Shown: positions 1-6,253 of the stretch, piece after piece
Layout: every line of letters begins with the position of its first letter
Position numbering within the stretch: position 1 is the first letter of the stretch
Source of the DNA: Methylocapsa sp.
Lineage (GTDB): Bacteria > Pseudomonadota > Alphaproteobacteria > Rhizobiales > Beijerinckiaceae
Assembly (NCBI GenBank): GCA_017353815.1
Contig: JAFMSB010000067.1
Location: forward strand, 1 to 7,850
Length of the DNA: 7,850 nucleotides
Direction: 5' to 3'
The notes under the pieces: generated by a model
The model's input: the letters and a program-made list of their open reading frames with translations, nothing else
The model's database searches: none
What the model was told of the DNA's origin: nothing
Translations under genes and position numbers: made by a program

Positions 1-1293
1 CTCGGTAGGCGGATTTAGATGCCTGATCTTGGGAATAATTGCGACCGTCTCATTCACGTCATCTGCGGAATCTCCAGGAAACTGCGTGAGTAAATTCCAC
101 GCAAGCTCAACGTGGCATACCCTCGCATATCGTAGCAGAGCAATATTCTGACCGGCTGTTACCCCTTTTTTCATTCGCTTCAGCAATGGCGTCGATAAGG
201 CTTCAATTCCTGGTTGGATGAGCGCAACGCCTGCGTCTTTGCCTTTTGCGCATAGAAGATTGTCGTCGGCCTATCTAAATTCTTTAATATTGGGATTAGG
301 CTTTTGCGATAACTATGCGGCATAATATTGTCCGCCATAGCAACTCGACTTGTAGGGGGCCTTGCTAAGAAGGAAATTTAAGTCTTTAAGAACTTTTGAT
401 GGCGATTTATGTCTGAATGCCATACCAACGCCATTAAGACCGCAAAATGTGCACGATTTTTCTGATTCCACCAGCAGCCCCGACTACTCTCATAAGTGAG
501 CCAACATTGCTTTTGATTAACCTCCGGAAGAGTTATCGTCAACTGAGCAAAGTAATCCGAAAAATCAGGTGGTGGGAGGTCGTCCATGGTTTCGCATGGC
601 GAGCCTTGGATTATGCGCGACGGGAGAATAGAACCGCTAAGTATTCTTCTAACTGCGGGCGGAAAGGAACTCTCCGATTCGCCAGAAAATATGTAGTCTA
701 CGACATTCTGAGAAATTTTCAGCAACCCATTCGCCATTTCACCTTCACAATTGGCACCGCTCATGATAGTTATCCCGCTCTCTTTTTTCATCTTTATTAA
801 TCCAAGGAGCGCTAAACTAGCGTTAGTTTGTTCGAAGCTTGAAGTGGAGCCGATTATTGGGCAAGATGATGCTGATAGGTTGTTAGAAACAACTTCACAA
901 AAGTTGTCTGTCGCATCTTCAGCCCGCTCGATCATCGCCGACGAATTTGTCGGGTTAGAGGTTTTGGATAATAAGACTTCAAGTGTCTCTCCGAGACAGA
1001 GTCCAAATTGAGGAAGTCCATGGCGACGCGCGCAAAAACTCGTTCGCCTATAAGGCCGACTCCAGTCTTGTTGCAGATGTTTTCGTAACATTCGACACCG
1101 ATTTTAGCTGCGAATATTAAATTGACGTATAGAATTCGCACGGATATCCCCTGCGCAAGGGCGACCGCCTGCAAGATGTGCGGCCCAAGCGCCGGTCGGA
1201 TAATGCTAGCGGAACTAAGATTATGCAGTCGGATCCAGCTGCCGTTTCTGTTATGACACGGATTACCGCTTGGTCATCGCGCACCAAAAGCAT
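1..1293 (-). pseudogene. Decayed B12-binding radical SAM RiPP C-methyltransferase (rSAM_ocin_1 type), 3' end off window
   Basis: This is the remnant of a radical SAM enzyme that modifies ribosomal peptides. Reading along the minus strand, family blocks appear in changing frames. An N-terminal piece starts at ATG 1293 (CIILVPLALSDRR). It is followed by RPALGPHILQAVALAQGI and LYVNLIFAAKIG (about 1200-1020), the start of a B12-binding-like domain. The next block (about 1010-454) contains DDLPPPDFSDYF and ESSRGCWWNQKN. After a frame change at about 453 comes CTFCGLNGVGMAFRHKS, which with RGC forms a CX7CX2C iron-sulfur motif. The last block reads GVALIQPGIEALS, KKGVTAGQNIALLRYAR, WNLLTQFPGD and HLNPP to base 1. 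There are three frame changes (about 1190, 1015 and 453) and in-frame TAG codons at 313-315 and 271-273. DDN lies only seven residues from AGVALIQPGIE, so the segment between them is probably deleted. The family match is from memory of its motifs. The state of decay is read directly. Confidence 0.85.
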
Positions 1294-1310
1294 CTGACTT
1301 TTCCAGTGCT

Positions 1311-1328
1311 AGCCCAAGTAATTGGGCT
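1311..1328 (-). promoter_or_regulatory. Small hairpin between the RiPP precursor remnant and the rSAM remnant
   Basis: AGCCCAA and TTGGGCT form a perfect 7-bp stem with a 4-base loop (GTAA). It lies between the end of the precursor remnant and the start of the rSAM remnant. RiPP operons often have an attenuating hairpin here, giving more precursor than enzyme, and that role is my inference. There is no T-tract, so it is not a convincing full terminator. Both genes around it are broken, so any role is historical. Confidence 0.35.
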
Positions 1329-1386
1329 CTTGACGGTCTGACACTAAAAACCCACCTCAATGCAAGTAGTGTCGGCGCGTGGCTGA

Positions 1387-1636
1387 TTAGTCAGATACGT
1401 GAATGTGGATCCCAATAGGGTTGATTGATATTCCAACCCCGACTTCAATCTCTGGGATAGCCCCGCCGGGCGAGGATCGTTTGAATTGCTCGATGTCCTG
1501 CTGTAGCCGGAAGGCCTGCTGCGGCGTAAGAGTGATACCTTGCTCTTGAAGCACACCGACAGGGTCCGAGCAAAAATCTCCTTCGAAGCCGTGTGATCCG
1601 AATCAAACCTACTTGAATTTCTGCGAAGTTTGCCAT
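1387..1636 (-). pseudogene. Frameshifted RiPP precursor-like gene (leader plus Gly/Ile/Val-rich core)
   Basis: This is a short gene in the same direction as the rSAM remnant and just upstream of it, the usual place for its peptide substrate. It begins MANFAEIQVGLI at ATG 1636, with GGGAAG-like bases upstream. One extra base near 1600 shifts the frame. Reading then continues GFEGDFCSDPVGVLQEQGI, LTPQQAFRLQQDIEQFK, then SSPGG, and ends AIPEIEVGVGISINPIGIHI-HVSD with a TAA at 1389-1387. The middle (F...DP...L.E.GI.L...) resembles the helical leaders of Nif11/NHLP-type precursors. PGG is a possible leader cleavage point, followed by a core of alternating Gly and beta-branched residues. A shorter unbroken version from GTG 1554 (55 aa) is possible, but the aaggag-like site at about 1579-1584 lies too far upstream. 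The RiPP assignment is inference from position and leader pattern. Confidence 0.6.
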
Positions 1637-1883
1637 TATTGACTTCCCTATAGCTGACCATAAAATGCCGCTCGAGAACACAGACAAGAAGTACGGTTCA
1701 GGCAAAGATTAATTGGGATTTTTAGCCAGTCAACTATTTTAAGCGAGATATTCCGATGAGACGGGCTGGTCTGGTGCTCTTTGGCCTGACCTATGCCGTG
1801 GGCAAGCCGGTCCCGCCTTTTTGCTGAGCTGCTTCCGCGCCAAAACGGCCCCCGGGTAGCGGAGAAGCAACGCCGGCCAGCCA
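1637..1883. other. Gene-poor stretch upstream of the RiPP remnants
   Basis: No gene is recognised in this roughly 250-base stretch. A 79-codon open frame on the minus strand matches no family I know and has no ribosome site, so I treat it as non-coding. The base composition changes here, from AT-rich on the left to GC-rich on the right. The stretch may therefore contain the old junction between the RiPP locus and the core chromosome. I found no insertion-sequence ends, tRNA or direct repeats to prove this. The only site of note is the weak promoter-like pair listed separately. Confidence 0.4.
1706..1733 (-). promoter_or_regulatory. Possible sigma-70 type promoter of the RiPP remnant
   Basis: On the minus strand TTGACT (1733-1728) is a good -35 element. 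TAATCT (1711-1706) follows after 16 bases and is a poor -10 element. Transcription would begin about 65 bases before the ATG of the precursor remnant. The weak -10 makes this tentative. Confidence 0.25.
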
Positions 1884-2264
1884 TCACCCTTGTCCCGGCC
1901 GGTCGCGGCTCAGCCCTTTTTGTTTAAGTTCGGATTCATAGACCGTCCATTTTTCGTCGTGCCGCGATCCAAGCTCATAGAGGTAATCCCAGGTAAAGAT
2001 CCCGGTCGAATGAAGATCATCGAAAATAAGCCGCACGGCATAGGCGCCGACCGGCTCAATGCCGGTCATGCGGCATTGCCGCTTACCGCCGATCGTCAGG
2101 CGCTCTTCCGGCCTGTGGCCCTGGACTTCGGCGCTTGGACTCATGACCCGCAAATATTCCGCGGGCAAATTGTAAGATTCCCCCGTCTCGAAGTGGACTG
2201 TTAGCGTGCTGCCGTTTTCGGTGAGCCGGATTTCGCTTGGCCAGTGGTGCCGGATTGCGCTCAT
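1884..2264 (-). CDS. DUF971 (gamma-butyrobetaine hydroxylase-like N-terminal domain) protein
   Basis: This is a small single-domain protein of 126 aa. Conserved DUF971 stretches are visible in order: WPSEIRL (residues 8-14), LPAEYLRVMSPSAEVQGH (33-50), IEPVGAYAVRLIFDDLHSTG (69-88) and WDYLYELG (92-99). The length is normal for the stand-alone bacterial form. The same fold occurs at the N-terminus of gamma-butyrobetaine hydroxylases and in some iron-sulfur or Mrp-associated proteins. The job of the stand-alone form is not established, and I do not claim hydroxylase activity because the catalytic domain is absent. It is divergent from moaA, and genes of this family are often seen near molybdenum-cofactor genes. 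The tail after residue 100 is charged and variable. The start at 2264 fits the usual distance to the WP motif, although its ribosome site is weak. Confidence 0.85.
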   Translation of the reverse strand: MSAIRHHWPSEIRLTENGSTLTVHFETGESYNLPAEYLRVMSPSAEVQGHRPEERLTIGGKRQCRMTGIEPVGAYAVRLIFDDLHSTGIFTWDYLYELGSRHDEKWTVYESELKQKGLSRDRPGQG

Positions 2265-2370
2265 CGCTGCTTCGCTGTTTGGCCGCGTGCGGGCACTTTC
2301 GCCTCTTCTTCATAACATCACTATGTATTAGTCTTGCGTCGAAACCAGCGTTTTGTCTGAAGGTATGCCG
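2265..2370. promoter_or_regulatory. Divergent intergenic region of DUF971 gene and moaA
   Basis: These 106 bases must hold promoters for both divergent genes. They include the most AT-rich patch of the neighbourhood (about 2309-2330, with CATAACATCACTATGTATTA), a likely site of strand opening. I could not assign a convincing -35/-10 pair in either direction, and I see no molybdenum-cofactor riboswitch. Confidence 0.4.
2359..2363 (+). promoter_or_regulatory. Ribosome binding site that decides the moaA start
   Basis: GAAGG sits 7 bases before ATG 2371. It is only one base away from ATG 2365 and lies downstream of TTG 2353. Of the three possible starts, only 2371 has proper spacing. Confidence 0.6.
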
Positions 2371-3432
2371 ATGAGCATCAATGTCCCGGTTCCGCCCGAG
2401 GGTGGAGCGGCGCTCGCCGCTGAGCCAGCGCCTTCGCCGCTTACGGATCGCTTTGGCCGGGTCATCTCCTACCTTCGGCTTTCGGTCACCGACCGGTGCG
2501 ACATGCGCTGTGTCTATTGCATGTCCGAAAACATGAATTTTCTGCCAAAGCGGGACTTGCTTACTTTGGAGGAGCTTGATCGCCTCTGCACCGCTTTTAT
2601 TAGCCGCGGCATCAAAAAGCTCCGGATCACGGGGGGCGAGCCTTTGGTGCGCCGCGATATCATGCGGCTGTTCGAGGGATTGTCACGCCATCTCAAGACC
2701 GCCGCGCTTGCCGAGCTGACGCTCACGACGAATGGATCGCAGCTTGCCCGCTATGCCAAACGCCTGGCGGCCGCGGGCGTGCGCCGCATCAACATATCAC
2801 TCGACACGCTCGATCCGGAAAAATACCGCGCCATTACCCGCACCGGGAACCACGCGAGCACGCTCGAGGGAATCGATGCCGCTCAGGAGGCGGGGCTTGC
2901 GGTCAAGCTCAATATGGTGGCGCTCAAGCGCCTCAATGAGGACGAGATCGTCCCGATGATCGAATGGGCGCATGGCCGGGGCGCCGATTTGAGTCTCATC
3001 GAGGTCATGCCGCTTGGCGCGATCGAAACAGCAAGGGCGGACCAATATGTCCCCTTGAGCGCGATCAAAGCACGGCTCAGTGAAAGATTCACGCTGCGGG
3101 AAGTCGATTACCGCACGGGGGGGCCAGCGCGTTATGTCCGGATCGAGGAAACCGGCGGCCGCCTGGGTTTTATCACTCCGCTTACCCATAATTTTTGCGA
3201 AAGCTGCAATCGCGTGCGCGTGACCTGTACCGGGAAGCTTTACATGTGTCTCGGGCAGGAGGATTGCGCGGATTTGCGCGCGCCGCTGCGCGCCTCGCCA
3301 ACGGACGAGCTCCTGCATCAGGCGCTCGATGCGGCAATTGCCCGCAAGCCCAAGGGGCATGATTTCGTCATCGATCGCGCAAAGGGAAACCGGCCTGCGG
3401 TCTCGCGGCACATGAGCGTCACCGGCGGCTAG
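2371..3432 (+). CDS. moaA: GTP 3',8-cyclase MoaA (molybdenum cofactor biosynthesis)
   Basis: MoaA is a cytoplasmic radical SAM enzyme that converts GTP to 3',8-cyclo-7,8-dihydro-GTP, the first step to molybdopterin, together with MoaC. With the start at 2371 the protein is 353 aa, about 20 residues longer than typical because of a Pro/Ala-rich N-terminal extension. The SAM-binding iron-sulfur motif is CDMRCVYC (Cys 43, 47, 50), followed by the SAM motif GGEPLVR (about 88-94). The second cluster, which binds GTP, is FCESCN plus a later Cys (276, 279, 293). The chain ends in GG, the flexible tail needed for catalysis in this family. All key residues are present, so it should be active. No other moa/mob genes lie in the window. 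The next gene is convergent, 23 bases away, so moaA is probably transcribed alone. Confidence 0.97.
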   Translation: MSINVPVPPEGGAALAAEPAPSPLTDRFGRVISYLRLSVTDRCDMRCVYCMSENMNFLPKRDLLTLEELDRLCTAFISRGIKKLRITGGEPLVRRDIMRLFEGLSRHLKTAALAELTLTTNGSQLARYAKRLAAAGVRRINISLDTLDPEKYRAITRTGNHASTLEGIDAAQEAGLAVKLNMVALKRLNEDEIVPMIEWAHGRGADLSLIEVMPLGAIETARADQYVPLSAIKARLSERFTLREVDYRTGGPARYVRIEETGGRLGFITPLTHNFCESCNRVRVTCTGKLYMCLGQEDCADLRAPLRASPTDELLHQALDAAIARKPKGHDFVIDRAKGNRPAVSRHMSVTGG

Positions 3433-3455
3433 CGCCCTCTCCAGCCCGGCGGACG

Positions 3456-4094
3456 CTACCAGCGCAGCCATCGCCGGCCCGCAAGCGCCCCCGCGGCGGC
3501 AACAAAACCAATCGCAAGGCTGTACCAGGCGGCGACAAAGAGAGGGGAATCATCTGGGCAATGCGTCGCATAGCAGGCCGCGCCGATTGCTCCGGCGAAA
3601 ATACCGGCCGCCGCCCCGGCGAGCGCCGGACGCTCCGGCGCGCCTTGCCGCAGCGCTAGAAGAGTCCCAGCGAGCGGCGCCGCGGCAAGCAAGGGTATGC
3701 TTCCGAGGCAAAAGAGCGCGTTCGAGCCAACCAGCTTTTGGCGCCATAACCCTTCCGGAACGGCGAGCAATTCGGCCAAAATGGCGGCCGCGAGCAGCGC
3801 CGGCACCAGCCAGAGCCGCAAAGCGGGCCCGCGCACGCGAGCCCCTGGCTGGGCAACGCGCAGCACGACCCGGAAGGAGAGCAAGGCGAGCAAAATCGTG
3901 AGGGCGATTTTGAACAGGATCCGCGGGTCGCCGAGGAGGGAAAAGAGCTGCGGCCTAAGTCCTAAGACCGAGATATGCAAGGTCAAGGCGATCGCTATGC
4001 CCGGCGCCGAGGCAAGCGCCAAGGCGCGGCTGGTCGAAATGGCCCGGGCGCCATTGTCGGCGGCAAGAGCCTCGATGAGCTCGCGGGTCTTCAC
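3456..4094 (-). CDS. nrsF: NrsF-family (DUF1109) membrane anti-sigma factor
   Basis: This is a 212-aa inner-membrane protein that should hold the adjacent ECF sigma factor inactive. The start is GTG 4094, overlapping the sigma stop as GTGA, which suggests translational coupling. The longer open frame upstream is only the shadow of the sigma gene. After a short cytoplasmic N-terminus (KTRELIEALAADNGAR), six hydrophobic helices are visible, at about 24-44, 61-79, 92-112, 127-148, 158-178 and 185-205. It also shows the family-like stretches LGLRPQLFSLLGDPRILFK and GSNALFCLGSIPL. Cysteines are at 129, 174 and 179. In Caulobacter NrsF, conserved cysteines are needed to respond to heavy metals, so these are the likely sensing residues here. 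That assignment is inferred from the family. The pairing with a sigma gene and a bufferin operon strengthens the call. Confidence 0.92.
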   Translation of the reverse strand: MKTRELIEALAADNGARAISTSRALALASAPGIAIALTLHISVLGLRPQLFSLLGDPRILFKIALTILLALLSFRVVLRVAQPGARVRGPALRLWLVPALLAAAILAELLAVPEGLWRQKLVGSNALFCLGSIPLLAAAPLAGTLLALRQGAPERPALAGAAAGIFAGAIGAACYATHCPDDSPLFVAAWYSLAIGFVAAAGALAGRRWLRW

Positions 4095-4690
4095 CTTCCC
4101 TCCGCATTCAATTTCATGGCGAGCGCGTTGAGGCCGCGGTGAAGGGCAACGCGGACGGCGCCCGGCTTCATGGCGAATTCGGCAGCCGCTTCTGCGATCG
4201 ATTTGCCCTCCACGGCAATCGCATGCAGAATCTTGCGCTGCCCAGGGGCCAAGCCTTCGAGATGCTGGTCCACGGTCCCGATAAACCTGTCCGGCTCCTC
4301 GTCGCCCGATGCGAGCGAGCCGGTAAAATCGTCGAGCGGAAGATGGAGCCGCCGCCCCCGGCGGCGCAACGCATCGATGATTTTGTGATGCGCGATGACC
4401 CGGATCCATGGGCCAACAGGCGCGCTCTCGTCCCAGCTCTGCCGCTTCAAATGAATGGCAAGCAGCGTTTCTTGCACGATGTCCTCGGCGTCCGCGCCGG
4501 AAAGCCCTGCCCGTGCGAGGCCGCGGCGGGCAAAGGCCCTAAGCACGGGGGTTAGCTTGAGCAGCAAACTGCGGTAGGCTGCCGCATCGCCGCTGTTCGC
4601 CGCGCGGAGCAGGAGCGCCCATTGGTCTTCGGGGCTTGTGCTTTGCGCCGTTTTGCCGCCCGCGGTTGCTCCGCCTGCCACTGCTTTCAT
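4091..4690 (-). CDS. sigF: ECF-type RNA polymerase sigma factor, SigF-like, partner of NrsF
   Basis: This is a 199-aa sigma factor of the extracytoplasmic-function class. Region 2 spans about residues 35-112 and includes DAEDIVQETLLAIH (67-80) and PWIRVIAHHKIIDALRRRGR (94-113), which contact the -10 element. Region 4 (about 140-195) holds the helix-turn-helix, EGKSIAEAAAEFAMKPGAVR (161-180), which contacts the -35 element. No region 3 is present, as expected. The start is uncertain. ATG 4690 gives a normal family length, but its ribosome site is poor (an AGG nine bases upstream). ATG 4729 and GTG 4720 are alternatives, though both run into the proposed promoter element. It is likely released from NrsF by metal stress, then transcribes itself and the divergent bufABC operon. 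The gene symbol follows the Caulobacter SigF-NrsF pair and is a functional analogy. Confidence 0.92.
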   Translation of the reverse strand: MKAVAGGATAGGKTAQSTSPEDQWALLLRAANSGDAAAYRSLLLKLTPVLRAFARRGLARAGLSGADAEDIVQETLLAIHLKRQSWDESAPVGPWIRVIAHHKIIDALRRRGRRLHLPLDDFTGSLASGDEEPDRFIGTVDQHLEGLAPGQRKILHAIAVEGKSIAEAAAEFAMKPGAVRVALHRGLNALAMKLNAEGR

Positions 4691-4694
4691 TCTC

Positions 4695-4721
4695 TTCGGC
4701 CTGCGCGGCTCCGTTGTTACA
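4695..4721 (-). promoter_or_regulatory. Putative autoregulatory ECF promoter of the sigma gene
   Basis: On the minus strand TGTAACA (4721-4715) is followed after exactly 16 bases by CGAA (4698-4695). As I recall it, the Caulobacter SigF promoter is GTAACC-N16-CGAA, which differs at one position. A near-identical element faces the other way in front of bufA. Transcription would begin at or next to the ATG at 4690, so the message would have almost no leader. Confidence 0.6.
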
Positions 4722-4775
4722 CGCCCCATTTGCCTCGCTATCACAATATCGTCACTGCGAATATGCGCGCGCGCT

Positions 4776-4802
4776 TGTAACAGCCCGGCTCGCGGATGCG
4801 TA
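4776..4802 (+). promoter_or_regulatory. Putative SigF-type ECF promoter of the bufferin operon
   Basis: TGTAACA (4776-4782) is followed after exactly 16 bases by CGTA (4799-4802). It has the same -35 heptamer and the same spacing as the element in front of the sigma gene. Transcription should start near 4808-4810, leaving a leader of about 80 bases before bufA. That leader contains a short GC-rich hairpin (GCGG-GCAC-CCGC, about 4844-4855) ahead of the ribosome site. Confidence 0.65.
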
Positions 4803-4877
4803 ACAAAGGGTGTAAAAAGGCCTGCCGCACCTTCGGGCCGAGGGCGGGCACCCGCGCCGGGAACCAGCGAAAACGAC

Positions 4878-4883
4878 AAGGAG
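4878..4883 (+). promoter_or_regulatory. Strong ribosome binding site of bufA
   Basis: AAGGAG, a perfect Shine-Dalgarno hexamer, lies 6 bases before ATG 4890. It is the strongest such site in the window. It fixes the bufA start and fits high expression of the metal-binding peptide. Confidence 0.85.
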
Positions 4884-4889
4884 TCGCTC

Positions 4890-5177
4890 ATGATCAGCAA
4901 GACCGAAATATCCGCCGCCACTCTCGCCGCAGCCTTGGCGCTGCTAGCCGTGCCCGCCTCTGCCCAGCAAACGGGAGGCGCCAAGGCCGGCAAGGAAAAA
5001 TGCTACGGCGTCGCGCTCAAAGGCCAAAACGATTGCGCGTCGAAGGGCGTCAATAGCTGCGCAGGCCAATCCAAGGCCGATTACGAAGGCACGGCCTGGA
5101 AATATGTCCCGGCAGGGACCTGCGAGACGATCAAGACGCCAAAGGGAACGGGTTCGCTCGCCCCAATAAAAGGTTGA
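4890..5177 (+). CDS. bufA: BufA1-type bufferin precursor (DUF2282), secreted metal-binding peptide
   Basis: This is a 95-aa exported peptide, the product that this operon exists to make. A signal peptide is clear: MISKTEIS, a hydrophobic stretch (residues 8-22), then VPASA before QQ, with cleavage likely after residue 25. The mature part carries the DUF2282 pattern of four cysteines, at 38, 49, 57 and 78, in KCYG, NDCASKG, NSCAGQSK and GTCE, plus the typical AWKYVPAGTCE. In characterised bufferins, the MNIO enzyme with its partner converts cysteines to thiooxazoles that bind copper, and the peptide buffers copper in the periplasm. That function is known for the family and inferred here. Unlike typical RiPPs, the leader here is a Sec signal peptide. 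It is the first gene of the operon, followed by a strong hairpin and then bufB. Confidence 0.95.
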   Translation: MISKTEISAATLAAALALLAVPASAQQTGGAKAGKEKCYGVALKGQNDCASKGVNSCAGQSKADYEGTAWKYVPAGTCETIKTPKGTGSLAPIKG

Positions 5178-5184
5178 CGCGAAA

Positions 5185-5213
5185 CAAAGGCACGCGCGAG
5201 CGGCGTGCCTTTG
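5185..5213 (+). terminator. Strong hairpin between bufA and bufB (partial terminator or mRNA stabiliser)
   Basis: CAAAGGCACGC (5185-5195) pairs perfectly with GCGTGCCTTTG (5203-5213), giving an 11-bp stem with a 7-base loop. Only TTT lies in the right arm and no T-run follows, so full termination is unlikely. The position, 8 bases after the bufA stop, suggests it protects a short bufA message or lets only part of transcription through. Either would give more peptide than enzymes. Confidence 0.65.
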
Positions 5214-5252
5214 CCCTGCCGCAAATCTCCAACACTTCCTTAAGGCGGTGCG

Positions 5253-6116
5253 ATGCCATCTGGACAGCTTCCCTTGCGGGCCGGCGCAGGCTTTAAGCCG
5301 GAGCATTTTGCCGCGATTTCGGCCGCGCGGCAGCCCGCCGGATTCTTTGAAGTCCATGCGGAAAACTATATGGGCGCGGGAGGCGCCCCGCATTCGCAGC
5401 TGAAATTTATCCGCGAGAATTACCCGCTTTCTCTGCATGGCGTCGGGCTCAACATCGGCTCTTGCGAGCCCCTCGACCGCGCGCATCTTGCCCGGCTCAA
5501 GGATCTCTGCGGGCGCTATCAGCCAGAGTCTTGTTCGGAGCATCTGGCCTGGAGTTCCAGTGGCGGGATCTATTTCAACGATCTCTTGCCGCTCCCCTAC
5601 ACCGAGGCAACCTTGCGCTGCGTCGTCGCCCACGTCGATGAAGCGCAAAATGGGCTGCGGCGCCGTTTGCTTATCGAAAACCCGGCGGCTTATCTGCGTT
5701 TTGAAGAGAGCACGATCCCCGAGACGGAGTTTTTGGAGGCTGTGGCCCGGGCGACCGGCTGCGGGCTCTTGCTCGATATCAACAATGTGTTTGTATCGGC
5801 ACGCAACCACGCGGCAAGTCCGCAGGCTTATCTTGATTCCTTCCCTCTCCATCTCGTGGGCGAAATTCACCTTGCGGGCCATTTCGCTGCCGAGGCCGAT
5901 GGCGGCGCTTTGTGCGTCGACGCCCATGGATCTCCCGTTATCGAGGCTGTGCTTGCCCTCTTCGACAGGGTGATTGCGCGCACCGGACCGCTCCCCGCGC
6001 TCGTCGAATGGGATAATGATCTTCCGCAATGGCCGGTCCTGCTCGCAGAAGTCAACAAAGTGCAAGAGCGCCTTTGCCGGGCGGCGGCTTCGCACAAGGA
6101 TGCGGCCGCGGCGTAG
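5253..6116 (+). CDS. bufB: BufB, MNIO-family (DUF692) bufferin maturase
   Basis: This is a 287-aa cytoplasmic multinuclear non-heme iron oxidase of the TIM-barrel DUF692 family, related to MbnB of methanobactin synthesis. It is expected to oxidise cysteines of BufA to thiooxazoles, using mixed-valence iron and oxygen, with help from BufC. Likely iron ligands and active-site residues are all present: [10 protein letters not shown] (His35, Glu37, Asn38), [11 protein letters not shown] (His62), SEHLAWS (Glu96, His97), IENPAAYL (Glu142, Asn143), [14 protein letters not shown] (Asp175, Asn177/178, His186), EIHLAGH (His206, His210), DAHGSPV (Asp223, His225) and VEWDNDLP (Glu252). The length is normal, and nothing suggests loss of activity. 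The start at 5253 has AAGG about 10 bases upstream. The exact ligand assignment follows the family pattern. Confidence 0.95.
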   Translation: MPSGQLPLRAGAGFKPEHFAAISAARQPAGFFEVHAENYMGAGGAPHSQLKFIRENYPLSLHGVGLNIGSCEPLDRAHLARLKDLCGRYQPESCSEHLAWSSSGGIYFNDLLPLPYTEATLRCVVAHVDEAQNGLRRRLLIENPAAYLRFEESTIPETEFLEAVARATGCGLLLDINNVFVSARNHAASPQAYLDSFPLHLVGEIHLAGHFAAEADGGALCVDAHGSPVIEAVLALFDRVIARTGPLPALVEWDNDLPQWPVLLAEVNKVQERLCRAAASHKDAAAA

Positions 6117-6163
6117 AGCGAATTCCGCAAAAGTTGACAGACTTTTGCGAATAGAATTCGCTC
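6116..6163. repeat. 48-bp interrupted palindrome between bufB and bufC
   Basis: The outer arms GAGCGAATTC (6116-6125) and GAATTCGCTC (6154-6163) and the inner arms CGCAAAAGT (6126-6134) and ACTTTTGCG (6141-6149) are both perfect inverted repeats. They surround a 6-base loop (TGACAG), with a 4-base bulge (AATA) on the right. The structure begins at the last base of the bufB stop codon. It looks like the interspersed palindromic elements scattered between genes in Hyphomicrobiales genomes. Only one copy is in this window. In RNA it would form a 19-bp stem able to affect the stability of the bufA-bufB message. Confidence 0.8.
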
Positions 6164-6253
6164 CGGCTTATTGATTTGGCGCGATTTCTTATCGCTCGGC
6201 CGATTCCGGACGAGCGGAAAGCGCGCTAGAGGTGCCAAGAGGGAGATAAGTTG

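Noticed and set aside
447..800. A plus-strand open frame of 117 codons in the left region
   Set aside because: It is antisense to the rSAM remnant, whose minus-strand motifs are unmistakable.
1344..1661. A 105-codon minus-strand open frame across the precursor region
   Set aside because: Its product is Ser/Arg-rich without pattern. The leader-like and core-like peptide appears only in the other two frames.
1648..1887. A 79-codon minus-strand frame after the DUF971 gene, considered as a transposase fragment
   Set aside because: No transposase motif or inverted repeat could be identified, and the only start lies at the edge of the DUF971 gene.
2797..3471. A 224-codon minus-strand open frame opposite moaA
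   Set aside because: It lies entirely antisense to conserved MoaA sequence, with no recognisable domain or ribosome site.
4095..4409. Upstream extension of nrsF
   Set aside because: It is an out-of-frame shadow of the sigma gene. Family length and the GTGA overlap support the start at 4094.
4813..4818. A further TGTAAA near the bufA promoter as a third -35 element
   Set aside because: It departs from TGTAACA, and no CGWA lies 16 bases downstream.
4638..4889. An 84-residue upstream extension of bufA
   Set aside because: It crosses both proposed promoters, while ATG 4890 has a perfect AAGGAG and gives a proper signal peptide.
4944..6095. A 383-codon minus-strand open frame opposite bufA and bufB
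   Set aside because: It is a shadow of high-GC codon use in bufB. It has no family motifs and covers two well-supported plus-strand genes.
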